Below are positions 51,202 through 59,780 of a stretch of DNA of 64,000 nt, in pieces. Where the stretch lies: NCBI RefSeq assembly GCF_016907455.1, contig NZ_JAFBCB010000001.1, forward strand, positions 3,224,001-3,288,000, read 5' to 3'. The notes below the pieces were generated by a model. It made no database searches. It was not told the DNA's origin and worked only from the letters and a program-made list of their open reading frames with translations. Each line of letters opens with the position of its first letter. Position 1 is the stretch's first letter. The DNA comes from Brachybacterium muris. Lineage in GTDB: Bacteria; Actinomycetota; Actinomycetes; Actinomycetales; Dermabacteraceae. Position numbers and translations under genes: made by a program.

Positions 51202-52764
51202 ATGGTACGGAAGATCAGGGCGAAGCTGGTGCTCCAGCTGCGCGCAGAAGGTCTGTCGGGGCGAGCGATTTCGTCCTCGCAGGGCATGTCCCGCAAGTCC
51301 GTGAGGGCGGTGTTCGAGGCCGCTGACGCTGCAGGGATCGGGTGGGGCGATATCGCGGACGTCGCCGATGAGCAGGTGTATGCCCGGTTGTTCCCGGGCC
51401 GGGGCGAGCACGAGAGCGTGTTCGCACAGCCGGACTGGGAACAGGTCCATCGAGAGATGGCCAGGGTCGGCGTGACGCTGAAGCTGTTGCACGGCGAGTA
51501 CTTCGACGCGACCACGGCGGCTGGGGATCCGGCGATGGGGTATGACCGGTTTTGCCGCACCTACCAGCACCACGTCATGGTCACCGGTGCCGCTTCGAGA
51601 GTCGGTCACAAGGCCGGCCAGAGCGTGGAGGTCGACTGGTCCGGCCCCACGATGGAGCTGGCCGATCCGGTCACCGGCGAGGTCTCGAAGGTGTTCTTGT
51701 TCGTTGCCTGCCTGCCTTTTTCTCGTTACGCGTTCTGCTTCCCGGCGCTGGATATGCGCCAGGAGTCCTGGCTGCGAGCGCACGTAGCGATGTTCGAGGC
51801 GCTGGGCGGGACGGTCCCGAGGATCGTTCCGGACAACCTCAAGACCGGTGTGGTGAAGCACCCCCGCGAGGGCGAGATCGTCCTGAACGATGCGTATCGC
51901 GAGATGGCAGCGCATTACTCGGCGGCGGTGCTCCCGGGGAGGGTGCGGAAACCGAAAGACAAGGCGAGCGTGGAGAACACCGTCGCGCACGTCGCGACCT
52001 GGGTCATCGCCGGGCTGCGGGATCAGCGATTCACGTCCCTGCCCGAACTTGCAGCCGCCATCGGGCAGCGGATGGAGGCCTATAACGCGGAGCCGTTCCA
52101 GAAGCGGCCCGGATCCCGCGCCAGCGTGTTCGACGCGGAGGAGCGGCCGCTGCTGACGCCGCTGCCGGCGGTGCCCTACGAGATCTCGACATGGCACTAC
52201 GGACGACGAGTGGGCAGGAACGGGCACGTCACGTTCGCGCGGAACTTCTACTCCGCGCCGTTCGCGCACATCGGCGCGAAGGTCGATCTGCGCATCACGG
52301 CCCGGACGCTGGAGATCTATCAGGGCAGCCAGCGACTGACCAGTCACCTGCTGCTCCCGGAGACCGCGAGCAATGAGTACCGCACCAACGACGCGGACCT
52401 ACCTGCGGGCGAGCGTTTCCAGGCCTGGGACGCGCAGAGGGTGCGGGCGTGGGCAGATCGGGTCGGGCCGGCCACGGTGATCGTGATCCAGCGGATCTTC
52501 GAGTCCGTGCCGATCGTGGAACAGGGCCTGGATCCCGCGTTGGCGGTGCTACGGCTCTCTCGCCGCTTCTCCGTAGATCGGGTCGAGGCGGCCTGCGCAC
52601 TCGCGCTGACGGGACGGGTCCGTTCACCGCGCTATGCGCATCTGCACCCGATCTTGGCCACCGGGCAGGACAAGGTCGCCGCCCTGCGTCCACCCCGCGA
52701 GGAACCCGCGGAAGACGGCGGATACGTCCGTGGCGCCGACTACTACGCCGGAGGTGTCCGGTGA
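51202..52764 (+). CDS. istA: IS21 transposase IstA (copy 3)
   Basis: 520 residues, identical to the other two IstA proteins, with D145, D211 and E258. The ORF is intact. Confidence 0.97.
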   Translation: MVRKIRAKLVLQLRAEGLSGRAISSSQGMSRKSVRAVFEAADAAGIGWGDIADVADEQVYARLFPGRGEHESVFAQPDWEQVHREMARVGVTLKLLHGEYFDATTAAGDPAMGYDRFCRTYQHHVMVTGAASRVGHKAGQSVEVDWSGPTMELADPVTGEVSKVFLFVACLPFSRYAFCFPALDMRQESWLRAHVAMFEALGGTVPRIVPDNLKTGVVKHPREGEIVLNDAYREMAAHYSAAVLPGRVRKPKDKASVENTVAHVATWVIAGLRDQRFTSLPELAAAIGQRMEAYNAEPFQKRPGSRASVFDAEERPLLTPLPAVPYEISTWHYGRRVGRNGHVTFARNFYSAPFAHIGAKVDLRITARTLEIYQGSQRLTSHLLLPETASNEYRTNDADLPAGERFQAWDAQRVRAWADRVGPATVIVIQRIFESVPIVEQGLDPALAVLRLSRRFSVDRVEAACALALTGRVRSPRYAHLHPILATGQDKVAALRPPREEPAEDGGYVRGADYYAGGVR

Positions 52765-53507
52765 GCGTGATCGATAACGACACGAAGCGGAAGCTGCGCG
52801 AGATGGGCGCGACCGCGCTGCTGGACGCGATCGATGCCCAGGATGAGGCTCACGTGCTGGGGATGTCGTTCCAGGAACGGCTCCAGCTGATCGTGGACGA
52901 GGCGCATTCCATCTTCAATCATGGAAAGGTCGAGGGTCTGATCCGCCGGGCGGGGCTGCGTTATCCCGGAGCGGACCTGCGGCGGCTGGATCTGGTCGAG
53001 GAACGGGGACTGAACCGGAACGTGATCGCGCAACTGGCAACCTGCTCCTTCATCCAGCGGCAACAGAACGTGGTCTTCCAGGGCTTCACCGGCTCAGGGA
53101 AGTCCTACCTCGGCTGCGCGCTGGCGAAGCAGGCCTGCCAGCACCGGCTCCGAGCCCACTACATCCGAATGCCCGACCTCGAAGAGGCCTGGGCCCTGGC
53201 AAAGGACAAGCCGCAGGGCCAGACGAAGTTCCTGCGGAAGTACTCCACGTTCTCGCTGCTGGTGATCGACGAGTGGCTGCTGGACCATCCTGACGAGGGA
53301 ATGCGTTCGATGCTGCTGGAACTGCTCGAGCGCCGCTATGACACCGGCTCGACCGTGTTCTGCACCCAGTACCCGAAGAAGGACTGGCACGCCCGGCTCG
53401 GTGGAGCAGTCCACGCCGATGCGATCATGGACCGCATCGTGCACAACACAATCTGGATCGACACCGGCGACAGGAACATGCGAGAACACACCGCACTGCC
53501 CCAGTGA
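52761..53507 (+). CDS. istB: IS21 helper ATPase IstB (copy 3)
   Basis: 248 residues, identical to the other IstB proteins, with Walker A at 108-115. GTG start overlaps istA by four bases. Intact. Confidence 0.96.
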   Translation: MSVIDNDTKRKLREMGATALLDAIDAQDEAHVLGMSFQERLQLIVDEAHSIFNHGKVEGLIRRAGLRYPGADLRRLDLVEERGLNRNVIAQLATCSFIQRQQNVVFQGFTGSGKSYLGCALAKQACQHRLRAHYIRMPDLEEAWALAKDKPQGQTKFLRKYSTFSLLVIDEWLLDHPDEGMRSMLLELLERRYDTGSTVFCTQYPKKDWHARLGGAVHADAIMDRIVHNTIWIDTGDRNMREHTALPQ

Positions 53508-53620
53508 CCCGATGCCGGCGGGAGCCAGTGGTCCCCACCGCGGCGGCTACTGGCCCCCGTCGGCACGATCGGCGGTCCCCAAGAGCAAGATTCGGTGGCT
53601 CCCACGACTACGAATACTCA

Positions 53621-53872
53621 CTCGGGTAAAGCCGACCAGCAGCACGTCGCTGTGTGGTCCGGCTCTGACCTGCACCCCCAGGAGCAGGTCATACCGGAAA
53701 TTTACGAAGCCTTTACCTTCTGTGCAATCACCGCCCCGTCACAAAACGGTCTCGGAATCAGGCCGGATCCCCTGGCTCTCCATGGGTCCCCGCCAGGCCC
53801 GGTCCCGGGGCCCGAGCGCGTGCGCAGAGCAGGGCTTGCGCGACGCTGCGGGGACTGTGGGAGATCGCCGTC
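53621..53872. other. Orphaned upstream region of lipoprotein paralogue B
   Basis: Before the insertion this DNA led directly into the lipoprotein gene at 51018, so its promoter should be here, reading on the minus strand. The part around 53690-53750 is noticeably more AT-rich than its surroundings, as promoters are. No gene is seen. Confidence 0.5.
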
Positions 53873-55195
53873 CTAGCCGCCCAGCAGCCACCCGTCGACG
53901 AGCGCGCCGCGGACACGGATCACGTCACCCTCAGCGGGGTAGAGACGCACGGTGCTGCTGGTGCTCGCGGCCGGGAGCAGCTCGAGGATGCCGCCGTCGA
54001 TCATCACGGCGGCATCGCCTCCGTCGTGCACGGCAAGGGATTCGACCCGGCCGTCGCCACGGATCTGCTCCACGGTGGCGGGCCCCTGGATCGCGACCTC
54101 GGCGCGGAAGGGGGCCGGCAGATCGACCTGCGCCTCCACCCCCTGCCCCCGGGCGATGTCCAGCGGCTCTCCGCGCAGCGCGCGCAGCTCGGCCGGGAAG
54201 CGTGCCACCAGGCGATCCCCGTCGAGCCCGAGCTCGCGGGGGAAGGTGAGGCAGCCGGACCAGCCCTGCTCGTCCGTCTCGTCCTGGGTGCGAGCGAGCC
54301 CCTCCCAGGACCAGCCCCACATCAGCACGCGGCCCTGCTCGGCATCCACGACAGCCTGAGGCGCGTAGAAGTCGGGGCCCTGATCAACCCGTCCCCCGCC
54401 GACAGGCTCGAAGCGGGGGGAGCCACCCGGCGCCGCCACCAGGTCACCCACCAGATAGTTGACCTGCACGGTCGAGCGGGCCACCATCTCGGGGCGGTAC
54501 CAGAGGGAGAGCATCAGCACCCATCGCTCCCCCACCTGCACCAGCTGGGGGCACTCCCACAGCTCAGCGGGTGCGTGCTGGGCCGCCACCGGATGATCCC
54601 CGCGCAGCAGCTCCCCCACGTACTCCCAGTGCTCGATCTCGTCGCAGGAGTACAGCAGGATCACCGGGGCCACATGCTCATCGCTCTGGATCCCGGCTCC
54701 CTGGATGGCCCAGCGGCGCCCCTCGAACTCGAACACGAAGGGGTCCCGCACGCCGATCAGCCCGGGGATGTCCGGCACCTCGGCGACCACGCGACCCGGG
54801 TCGACCAGCTGCTGAAGGCCCCGGTCGGTGCGCGCCACCACGACCCGCGAGAGGGCGTTGTCCACCCCGTCGACAGCGGAGTAGACGAGGGTGGGCACGC
54901 CTGCTCCATCCGGCCGGCCCCCGGGACCCCGGTCGAGCAGGCCGACGCCGCTCCAGCAGCCGCCGGAGTCGGCCTCGCCCTCGCGCGGCACCGGCCCCAT
55001 CGGCTCCTCGCGCCAGTGCGCGAGATCCGCGGAGGACACGTGGCCCCAGTGGATCTGCTCGTGCCGCGCCGAGTAGGGGTTGTACTGGAAGTAGACGTGC
55101 CAGCGGCCGTCCACGCGCATGATGCCGTTGGGGTCGTTGATCCACCCTCGGGGGTGGGTGCGGTGCAGTGCGGGGAAGTGGAGGGCGCTGGTCAT
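53873..55195 (-). CDS. GH32 glycoside hydrolase (sucrose/fructan hydrolase)
   Basis: This 440-residue protein has the three GH32 acidic motifs: WINDPNG with nucleophile D21, GVRDPF with D151 (transition-state stabiliser) and ELWECP with acid/base E214. A C-terminal beta-sandwich follows from about residue 330. It hydrolyses beta-fructosides such as sucrose, kestose or levan. No signal peptide is seen, so it acts on imported sugars delivered by the ABC genes upstream. I start at the ATG at 55195, which has AGGAG upstream; a GTG at 55237 overlaps the permease stop (GTGA) and is a fair alternative. Confidence 0.92.
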   Translation of the reverse strand: MTSALHFPALHRTHPRGWINDPNGIMRVDGRWHVYFQYNPYSARHEQIHWGHVSSADLAHWREEPMGPVPREGEADSGGCWSGVGLLDRGPGGRPDGAGVPTLVYSAVDGVDNALSRVVVARTDRGLQQLVDPGRVVAEVPDIPGLIGVRDPFVFEFEGRRWAIQGAGIQSDEHVAPVILLYSCDEIEHWEYVGELLRGDHPVAAQHAPAELWECPQLVQVGERWVLMLSLWYRPEMVARSTVQVNYLVGDLVAAPGGSPRFEPVGGGRVDQGPDFYAPQAVVDAEQGRVLMWGWSWEGLARTQDETDEQGWSGCLTFPRELGLDGDRLVARFPAELRALRGEPLDIARGQGVEAQVDLPAPFRAEVAIQGPATVEQIRGDGRVESLAVHDGGDAAVMIDGGILELLPAASTSSTVRLYPAEGDVIRVRGALVDGWLLGG

Positions 55196-55233
55196 GCCGG
55201 GAGCTCCTGGTCGTCGAGGTTCGTGGGGAATGG

Positions 55234-56055
55234 TCACTTCGATGCTCCGGCCGTGAGGCCCTCGCGCAGGTAGCGCTGGCCGAAGAGGAACACCACCACC
55301 GCCGGGATCATCGAGAGGATCACGCCGGCCAGCACGATCGAGATCGAACCGGTGCCGAGGTTGCCCTGCAGGGTGACCAGGCCCAGCGGGAGGGTGTAGT
55401 TCTCCTCGGAGATCATGAAGATCAGCGGACGGAAGAACTCGTTCCAGTGGAAGTTGAAGGCCAGCACGCCCACGATCGCCATGCCCGGCAGGGCCAGCGG
55501 CGCGTAGATCGAGAAGAAGGTGCGCCAGGGGCTGGCACCGTCGATCGCGGCTGCCTCGCCCAGGTCCAGCGGCAGGCCCAGGAAGTACTGGCGCATCAGG
55601 AAGGTGCCGAAGGCGGTGGGGATGGCCGGGAGGATCAGCGCCAGCAGGGTGTCCGACAGCCCCATCCCGCGGATGATCATGAACACCGGCACGATCGTGA
55701 CCTGGGCGGGCACCATCATGGTGGCCAGCACGATCGCGAACAGGGCGTTCTTGCCGCGGAACTCCATGCGGGCGAACACGTAGCCGGCCATCGCTGCGGT
55801 GATCATCTGCCCTGCGGCGATGAGTGCGGTCACCAGGCCGCTGTTGAGCACCAGCAGCGGGATCTTGATCTGCTCGAAAACCGCGGCGTAGCTGGAGAAG
55901 TCGGGGCTGAGCGGGAAGAAGCTGGGCGGGAGGCTGAAGGACTCAGCCGCAGGGCGCAGCGAGGTGGTGAAGGTCCACCACACGGGACCCAGGGTGAGCA
56001 GGGCGGCCACGATCAGTACGGCGTAGGTGGCGAGCCCGGGAAGCTTGCGTGTCAT
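55234..56055 (-). CDS. Sugar ABC transporter permease (MalG type)
   Basis: This 273-residue permease of the CUT1 class has six helices and the EAA loop EAAAIDGASPWRTFFSIYAPLALP, which docks the shared ATPase. No ATPase gene is in the operon; CUT1 systems often borrow a common MsmK/MsiK-type ATPase encoded elsewhere. It lies between the MalF-type permease and GH32. Confidence 0.9.
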   Translation of the reverse strand: MTRKLPGLATYAVLIVAALLTLGPVWWTFTTSLRPAAESFSLPPSFFPLSPDFSSYAAVFEQIKIPLLVLNSGLVTALIAAGQMITAAMAGYVFARMEFRGKNALFAIVLATMMVPAQVTIVPVFMIIRGMGLSDTLLALILPAIPTAFGTFLMRQYFLGLPLDLGEAAAIDGASPWRTFFSIYAPLALPGMAIVGVLAFNFHWNEFFRPLIFMISEENYTLPLGLVTLQGNLGTGSISIVLAGVILSMIPAVVVFLFGQRYLREGLTAGASK

Positions 56056-56119
56056 GGGATGTCCTCCGGGACGGGAGCGGCGGGGATCACGGCGTTGAGA
56101 TCGGGTTCCATGGGCACGC

Positions 56120-57001
56120 TCACTGGTAGAAGACGAATCGGCGGGCCAGGCGGAACTGCAGCGCGGTGATCAGCATGATCAGCACCATCAGCACCAGTCC
56201 GATAGCGCTGGCGCGCCCGAACTCGAGCTGGCGGAAGGCGCTCTCGTAGATCACCATCACCACGGTGCGGGTGGAGTCGCCGGGGCCGCCGCGGGTGAGC
56301 ACGTAGGGCTGGTCGAACACCTGCAGAGCGGAGATGATCGCCATCACCGAGGCCACCAGGACGGTGGGGCTCACCAGCGGCAGGGTGAGGTCCTTGAACT
56401 TCTTCCAACCGGTGGCGCCGTCGATGGCGCCGGCCTCGTACACCTCTGTGGGGATCGAGGAGAGGCCGCCGACGAACAGCAGGAACGAGAAGCCGAAGTT
56501 CTGCCACACATACACCGCGATCACCACGACCATCGCCCACTGGGGGCTGGTCAGCCACGGCACCGCGGAGATCCCCACCAGGGACAGCGCCCAGTTGATG
56601 ACGCCGTAGGACTCGTTGAACAGGTAGCGCATCAGGATCGACACGCTGGCCGCGGAGAGCACCAGGGGGAAGAAGAAGGTGGAGCGGAAGAACACCCGCA
56701 GCCATCCGGGCATCCTCGACTGCAGCAGCACCGCCAGCAGCATGGCCACGGCCAGCTGCACGATCACCGCGACCACCACGAACAGTCCGGTGTTGAGGAA
56801 GGAGATGGCGACCGTCTGATCGGTGGCCAGGTCGGTGAAGTTCTGCAGGCCCACGAACTGGGGGGAGGTGATGATGTCCCAGCGGAAGAAGGCCAGCAGC
56901 AGCGAGCCGATGATGGGCAGCAGGACGAAGATGCCCACGCCGATCATGGTGGGCGCCAGGAACAGCCAGCGCAGGATCACGCTGGATCGGTCGGTGCTCA
57001 T
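56120..57001 (-). CDS. Sugar ABC transporter permease (MalF type)
   Basis: This 293-residue CUT1 permease has six helices and the EAA loop YEAGAIDGATGWKKFKDLTLPLVSP. Its ATG overlaps the stop of the binding-protein gene by four bases. It pairs with the MalG-type permease that starts 65 bases downstream to form the sugar channel. Confidence 0.9.
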   Translation of the reverse strand: MSTDRSSVILRWLFLAPTMIGVGIFVLLPIIGSLLLAFFRWDIITSPQFVGLQNFTDLATDQTVAISFLNTGLFVVVAVIVQLAVAMLLAVLLQSRMPGWLRVFFRSTFFFPLVLSAASVSILMRYLFNESYGVINWALSLVGISAVPWLTSPQWAMVVVIAVYVWQNFGFSFLLFVGGLSSIPTEVYEAGAIDGATGWKKFKDLTLPLVSPTVLVASVMAIISALQVFDQPYVLTRGGPGDSTRTVVMVIYESAFRQLEFGRASAIGLVLMVLIMLITALQFRLARRFVFYQ

Positions 57002-58383
57002 GCTTCCTCCTCGGCGAAGACGTCGCGCAGGTCGCGATCCAGGGATTCCAGGGAACGGGCCACCTGGTCGGGCCCGCCGGACAGGGCGGTGGAGACGTTG
57101 CGGATCAGTGCCGTCTCCACGGCGGCCTGCTGCGGGGGTGCGGGGATGGGGCCGGTGCTCGGGAAGCGATCAAGGGTCTCGTAGAAGCGGGACCAGTGCT
57201 CCGGGCCGATGCCGGTGTAGAGGTTGTCGTTGACCATGGACCGCCGGGTGGGGGTGGTGGCCGGGGTGGGGAAGGCCAGTTCCATCGCCTGCTTGGAGGC
57301 GGTGAACTTGATCCACTCCCAGGCCTGGTCGGCCTTCTGGGTGGTGCGCATGACGGCGTAGCCGGCCCCGCCGAACTGGTGACGCTGGGTGCGCCACCTG
57401 GGGAAGAACTGCACGTCGTACTGGTCGGGCTGCATCCCGCCCTCGGCCAGGCCCTGGACCCAGTAGCCGCCGGCGGGGGTGGTGCCGATACGGCCGGAGG
57501 CGAACAGGCCGACGAGGGTGTTGCCGCCGCCCTCCTCGGGACGCACGGCGAGGCCCTCCTGGATCAGCTGGCGCATGTATTCGAAGGTCTCGTGGACGCG
57601 GTCGTCGGTGGCGTTGGAGGCCTGCCAGAGGTAGCCGCCGGAGCGCTCCTGGCCGGGGTAGAAGGTGGACCAGAACTCCTGGCCCCCGTCGGCCCGCTCC
57701 TCGACCAGGAAGGAGGTGTCGTTGACGTACAGCCAGGGGACGACGCCGCCGAAGAGGCGGTTGGTCCAGTAGTACGGGGTGGCGTCGCCCTTCATGCCGC
57801 GCAGCAGCTCCGAGAAGTCGTCGCGGCTCCAGTCCTCGCCGGGCATCTCCAGGCCGTTGCGCTCGATCACGTCGAGGTTGAGGTACATGTTGGCGGCGTT
57901 GAAGTCCAGGGGCAGCTGGAAAAGCTCCCCCTTGTACATGAACGCCTCGATGAGTGAGGGGTGCACGTCCTCGAAGTAGTCCCGCATCGCCTCGGCATCA
58001 CGGGCCACGTACTCGTCCAACGGCAGCGCGAGGCGTTCGGCGAACAGCTGCGCGCCCTCGGTGGCGGTGTAGATGATGTCCGGCTCCGTACCGGAGGCCA
58101 CCATGGTGAGGATCTTGGCGAAGAAGTCCCCCCAGTCGGTGGCCTGCACGGACTGGATCAGCACCGGGATGTCGGGGTGCTCCTCCATGAAGGCGTCGGC
58201 GATCACCTGGCGGCCGGCGGCGTCCTGGGCGGTGCCCAGGATCAGCACGGTGAGCGCGTCCTCGCCGCGGCCGGGGATGTCGGTGCCGGTGAGGCGGGGC
58301 CAGGCGGCTGCGGTGCCGGCGATGCCGGCCACCCCGGCGGCGCCCAGCAGCGCCCGGCGGGTGAGGTTCGAAGAACTGGTCAT
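56998..58383 (-). CDS. Sugar ABC transporter substrate-binding protein
   Basis: This 461-residue family 1 binding protein has a Tat-type leader (LTRRALLGAAGVAGIAGTAAA) without a lipobox Cys, then FMEEHPDIPVLIQSV, ILTMVASGTEPDIIYT, and QLPLDFNAANMYLNLDVIERNG. It captures an oligosaccharide; with GH32 in the same operon, a fructan-type oligosaccharide or sucrose is most likely. It is the first gene after the LacI-controlled promoter at 58494-58523. The absence of a lipidation Cys is unusual for a Gram-positive binding protein, so anchoring may differ. Confidence 0.88.
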   Translation of the reverse strand: MTSSSNLTRRALLGAAGVAGIAGTAAAWPRLTGTDIPGRGEDALTVLILGTAQDAAGRQVIADAFMEEHPDIPVLIQSVQATDWGDFFAKILTMVASGTEPDIIYTATEGAQLFAERLALPLDEYVARDAEAMRDYFEDVHPSLIEAFMYKGELFQLPLDFNAANMYLNLDVIERNGLEMPGEDWSRDDFSELLRGMKGDATPYYWTNRLFGGVVPWLYVNDTSFLVEERADGGQEFWSTFYPGQERSGGYLWQASNATDDRVHETFEYMRQLIQEGLAVRPEEGGGNTLVGLFASGRIGTTPAGGYWVQGLAEGGMQPDQYDVQFFPRWRTQRHQFGGAGYAVMRTTQKADQAWEWIKFTASKQAMELAFPTPATTPTRRSMVNDNLYTGIGPEHWSRFYETLDRFPSTGPIPAPPQQAAVETALIRNVSTALSGGPDQVARSLESLDRDLRDVFAEEEA

Positions 58384-58464
58384 GCCGTCCTCGTCGTCGA
58401 GAGTCGGGAAACGGGAGTGGAGCAGGAGTCGGGTGAACCACGGGGATCGCTCCCGGCCCTCACT

Positions 58465-58478
58465 TACACACGTGTCAA
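58465..58478. promoter_or_regulatory. LacI-type operator, downstream site
   Basis: TTACACACGTGTCAA-type sequence with the core ACACGTGT. It shares ACACGTGTCAA with the site at 58510 and is centred 45 bp from it, close to four helical turns. It lies downstream of the predicted -10 box, where a bound repressor would block elongation. Confidence 0.65.
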
Positions 58479-58493
58479 AGTACGACGCGCACC

Positions 58494-58523
58494 AGTATGG
58501 AGGAATGCTTTTACACGTGTCAA
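58494..58523 (-). promoter_or_regulatory. Promoter of the fructan operon with overlapping operator
   Basis: On the minus strand TTGACA (58518-58523) is followed after 18 bases by CATACT (58494-58499), a good -35/-10 pair. The -35 box lies inside TTGACACGTGTAAAA, the second LacI-type operator (58510-58523). The neighbouring LacI-family protein is the obvious repressor, released by the imported sugar. Confidence 0.7.
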
Positions 58524-58575
58524 GGCTCCGTTGGGATCCTTGCGGGAATCGCGACGGGACGAGCGGCCGCAGCCG

Positions 58576-59649
58576 TCAGTCGAGCGGCGGGCGCCCCACG
58601 GACTCGCGCTCGACGAGCGGACAGTCGATCAGGAAACGTTCCCGCGGGAACGCCTCAGGCTCACCCGCACTCCCCTGTGCCCGGTCGCCCGTCGGCTCCA
58701 GGCGCTCCAGCAGCAGGGACATCGCTCGCTGCCCCATCTGCTCGTGCGGCAGCGCCATGGTGGTCAGTGGCGGGGTGAGCTTCTCCGCGAAGAAGTCCTC
58801 GTCGTCGAAGCCGATCACCGACAGATCGCGCGGCACCTCGAGCCCCTCGCAGGCTGCGGCATGGATGGCGCCGGCCGCGACCCGGTCCCGGATGCAGAAG
58901 AGCCCGGTGGGCGGCTGATCCTCGGCGAGCAGGCTCCTGCTCGTCCGATAGCCGTCGTCCATCTGCCACCCGGCGGCGAGGATCCTCGCCGACATCCCGG
59001 CCTCGGCCAGCTCGTCACGGAACCCGGCCTCCCGCTCCAGCACCGCCAGGGAGCGGTCATCACCGGAGAGCATCACGATGCGCTCGTGACCGACATCGAG
59101 CAGTCGACGCGTGGCGCGCCTGGCCCCGTGGTAGTCGTCGGGCACGACGGTGGGCAGCTGCTCCTCACCGGCTGCACTGTCGAGCTCGCAGTTCAACAGC
59201 ACCAGCGGCAGGCCCGGGGGGATCTGCGGCACCGGGACCCGCACCCGGCCCATGGTCGCGTAGATCAGCCCGTCGACCTGGCGCTCGGCCAGCAGCCGGG
59301 CCGCGTCGGCCACGGAGTGGTCCCGCAGCGAGAGGTCCACGGTGATCACCAGGTAGTCGCGCTGCGCTGCGGTCATCGAGGCGGCACGGGCCATGCGCCC
59401 GGCGAAGGGCGAGGTGGCGATCTCGTCAGTGATCAGGCCGATGGTGCGGGTGTGCTGCTGCTTCAGCGAGATCGCCAGGGCGGAACGGGTGTAGCCCAGC
59501 TGCTCGGCCGCGTCCAGCACCCGTTGCTGGGTCGCGGCGGCGACCGTGCCCTCGACCCTGCCGTTCAGCACCATGGACACCGTGGCCCGCGAGACGCCGG
59601 CGAGCGCGGCGACATCGGCGGAGGTGGGGCGGCGTGCGGGCGGGGTCAC
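58576..59649 (-). CDS. LacI-family transcriptional regulator
   Basis: This 357-residue repressor has a LacI helix-turn-helix at residues about 9-30 (TSADVAALAGVSRATVSMVL) and the hinge-like YTRSALAISLKQQHTRTIGLI. The periplasmic-binding-type effector domain ends with VIGFDDEDFFAEKLTPPLTTM. It sits directly upstream of the fructan operon on the same strand, with two matching operators between. The GTG at 59649 follows TACGCT by seven bases (leaderless); an upstream start at 59691 is less likely. Confidence 0.88.
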   Translation of the reverse strand: MTPPARRPTSADVAALAGVSRATVSMVLNGRVEGTVAAATQQRVLDAAEQLGYTRSALAISLKQQHTRTIGLITDEIATSPFAGRMARAASMTAAQRDYLVITVDLSLRDHSVADAARLLAERQVDGLIYATMGRVRVPVPQIPPGLPLVLLNCELDSAAGEEQLPTVVPDDYHGARRATRRLLDVGHERIVMLSGDDRSLAVLEREAGFRDELAEAGMSARILAAGWQMDDGYRTSRSLLAEDQPPTGLFCIRDRVAAGAIHAAACEGLEVPRDLSVIGFDDEDFFAEKLTPPLTTMALPHEQMGQRAMSLLLERLEPTGDRAQGSAGEPEAFPRERFLIDCPLVERESVGRPPLD

Positions 59650-59656
59650 GGGAACA

Positions 59657-59662
59657 AGCGTA
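59657..59662 (-). promoter_or_regulatory. -10 box of the LacI-type regulator gene
   Basis: TACGCT on the minus strand lies seven bases before the GTG at 59649, fitting a leaderless transcript. Confidence 0.45.
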
Positions 59663-59780
59663 GGTGCTGCCTGGCCGAGTGCCTGTCCCACGGGAATCGG
59701 GGCCTCCTATGCTGTGCCCCTGTGGATGTGCGGCCAGGCGCAGTAGCCGTGGGAGTTGCCCGGAGGGGATCGGAGGTTCG

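Larger units (their letters stand above)
51040..53620 (+). mobile_element. IS21-family insertion sequence, copy 3
   Basis: This copy is 2,581 bp with the same ends as copies 1 and 2, bounded by a perfect 6-bp duplication CTCGGG at 51034-51039 and 53621-53626. It has the same orientation as copy 1, 33 kb away. It lies in the 5' leader of a lipoprotein gene transcribed in the opposite direction. Hairpin over the istA ribosome-binding site at 51153-51193. Confidence 0.97.

Noticed and set aside
51040..52347. Extension of the lipoprotein frame of 50017-51018 upstream through IS21 copy 3
   Set aside because: The frame stays open by chance antisense to istA. A signal peptide with lipobox starts at 51018, and the IS junction with its duplication lies at 51034-51040.
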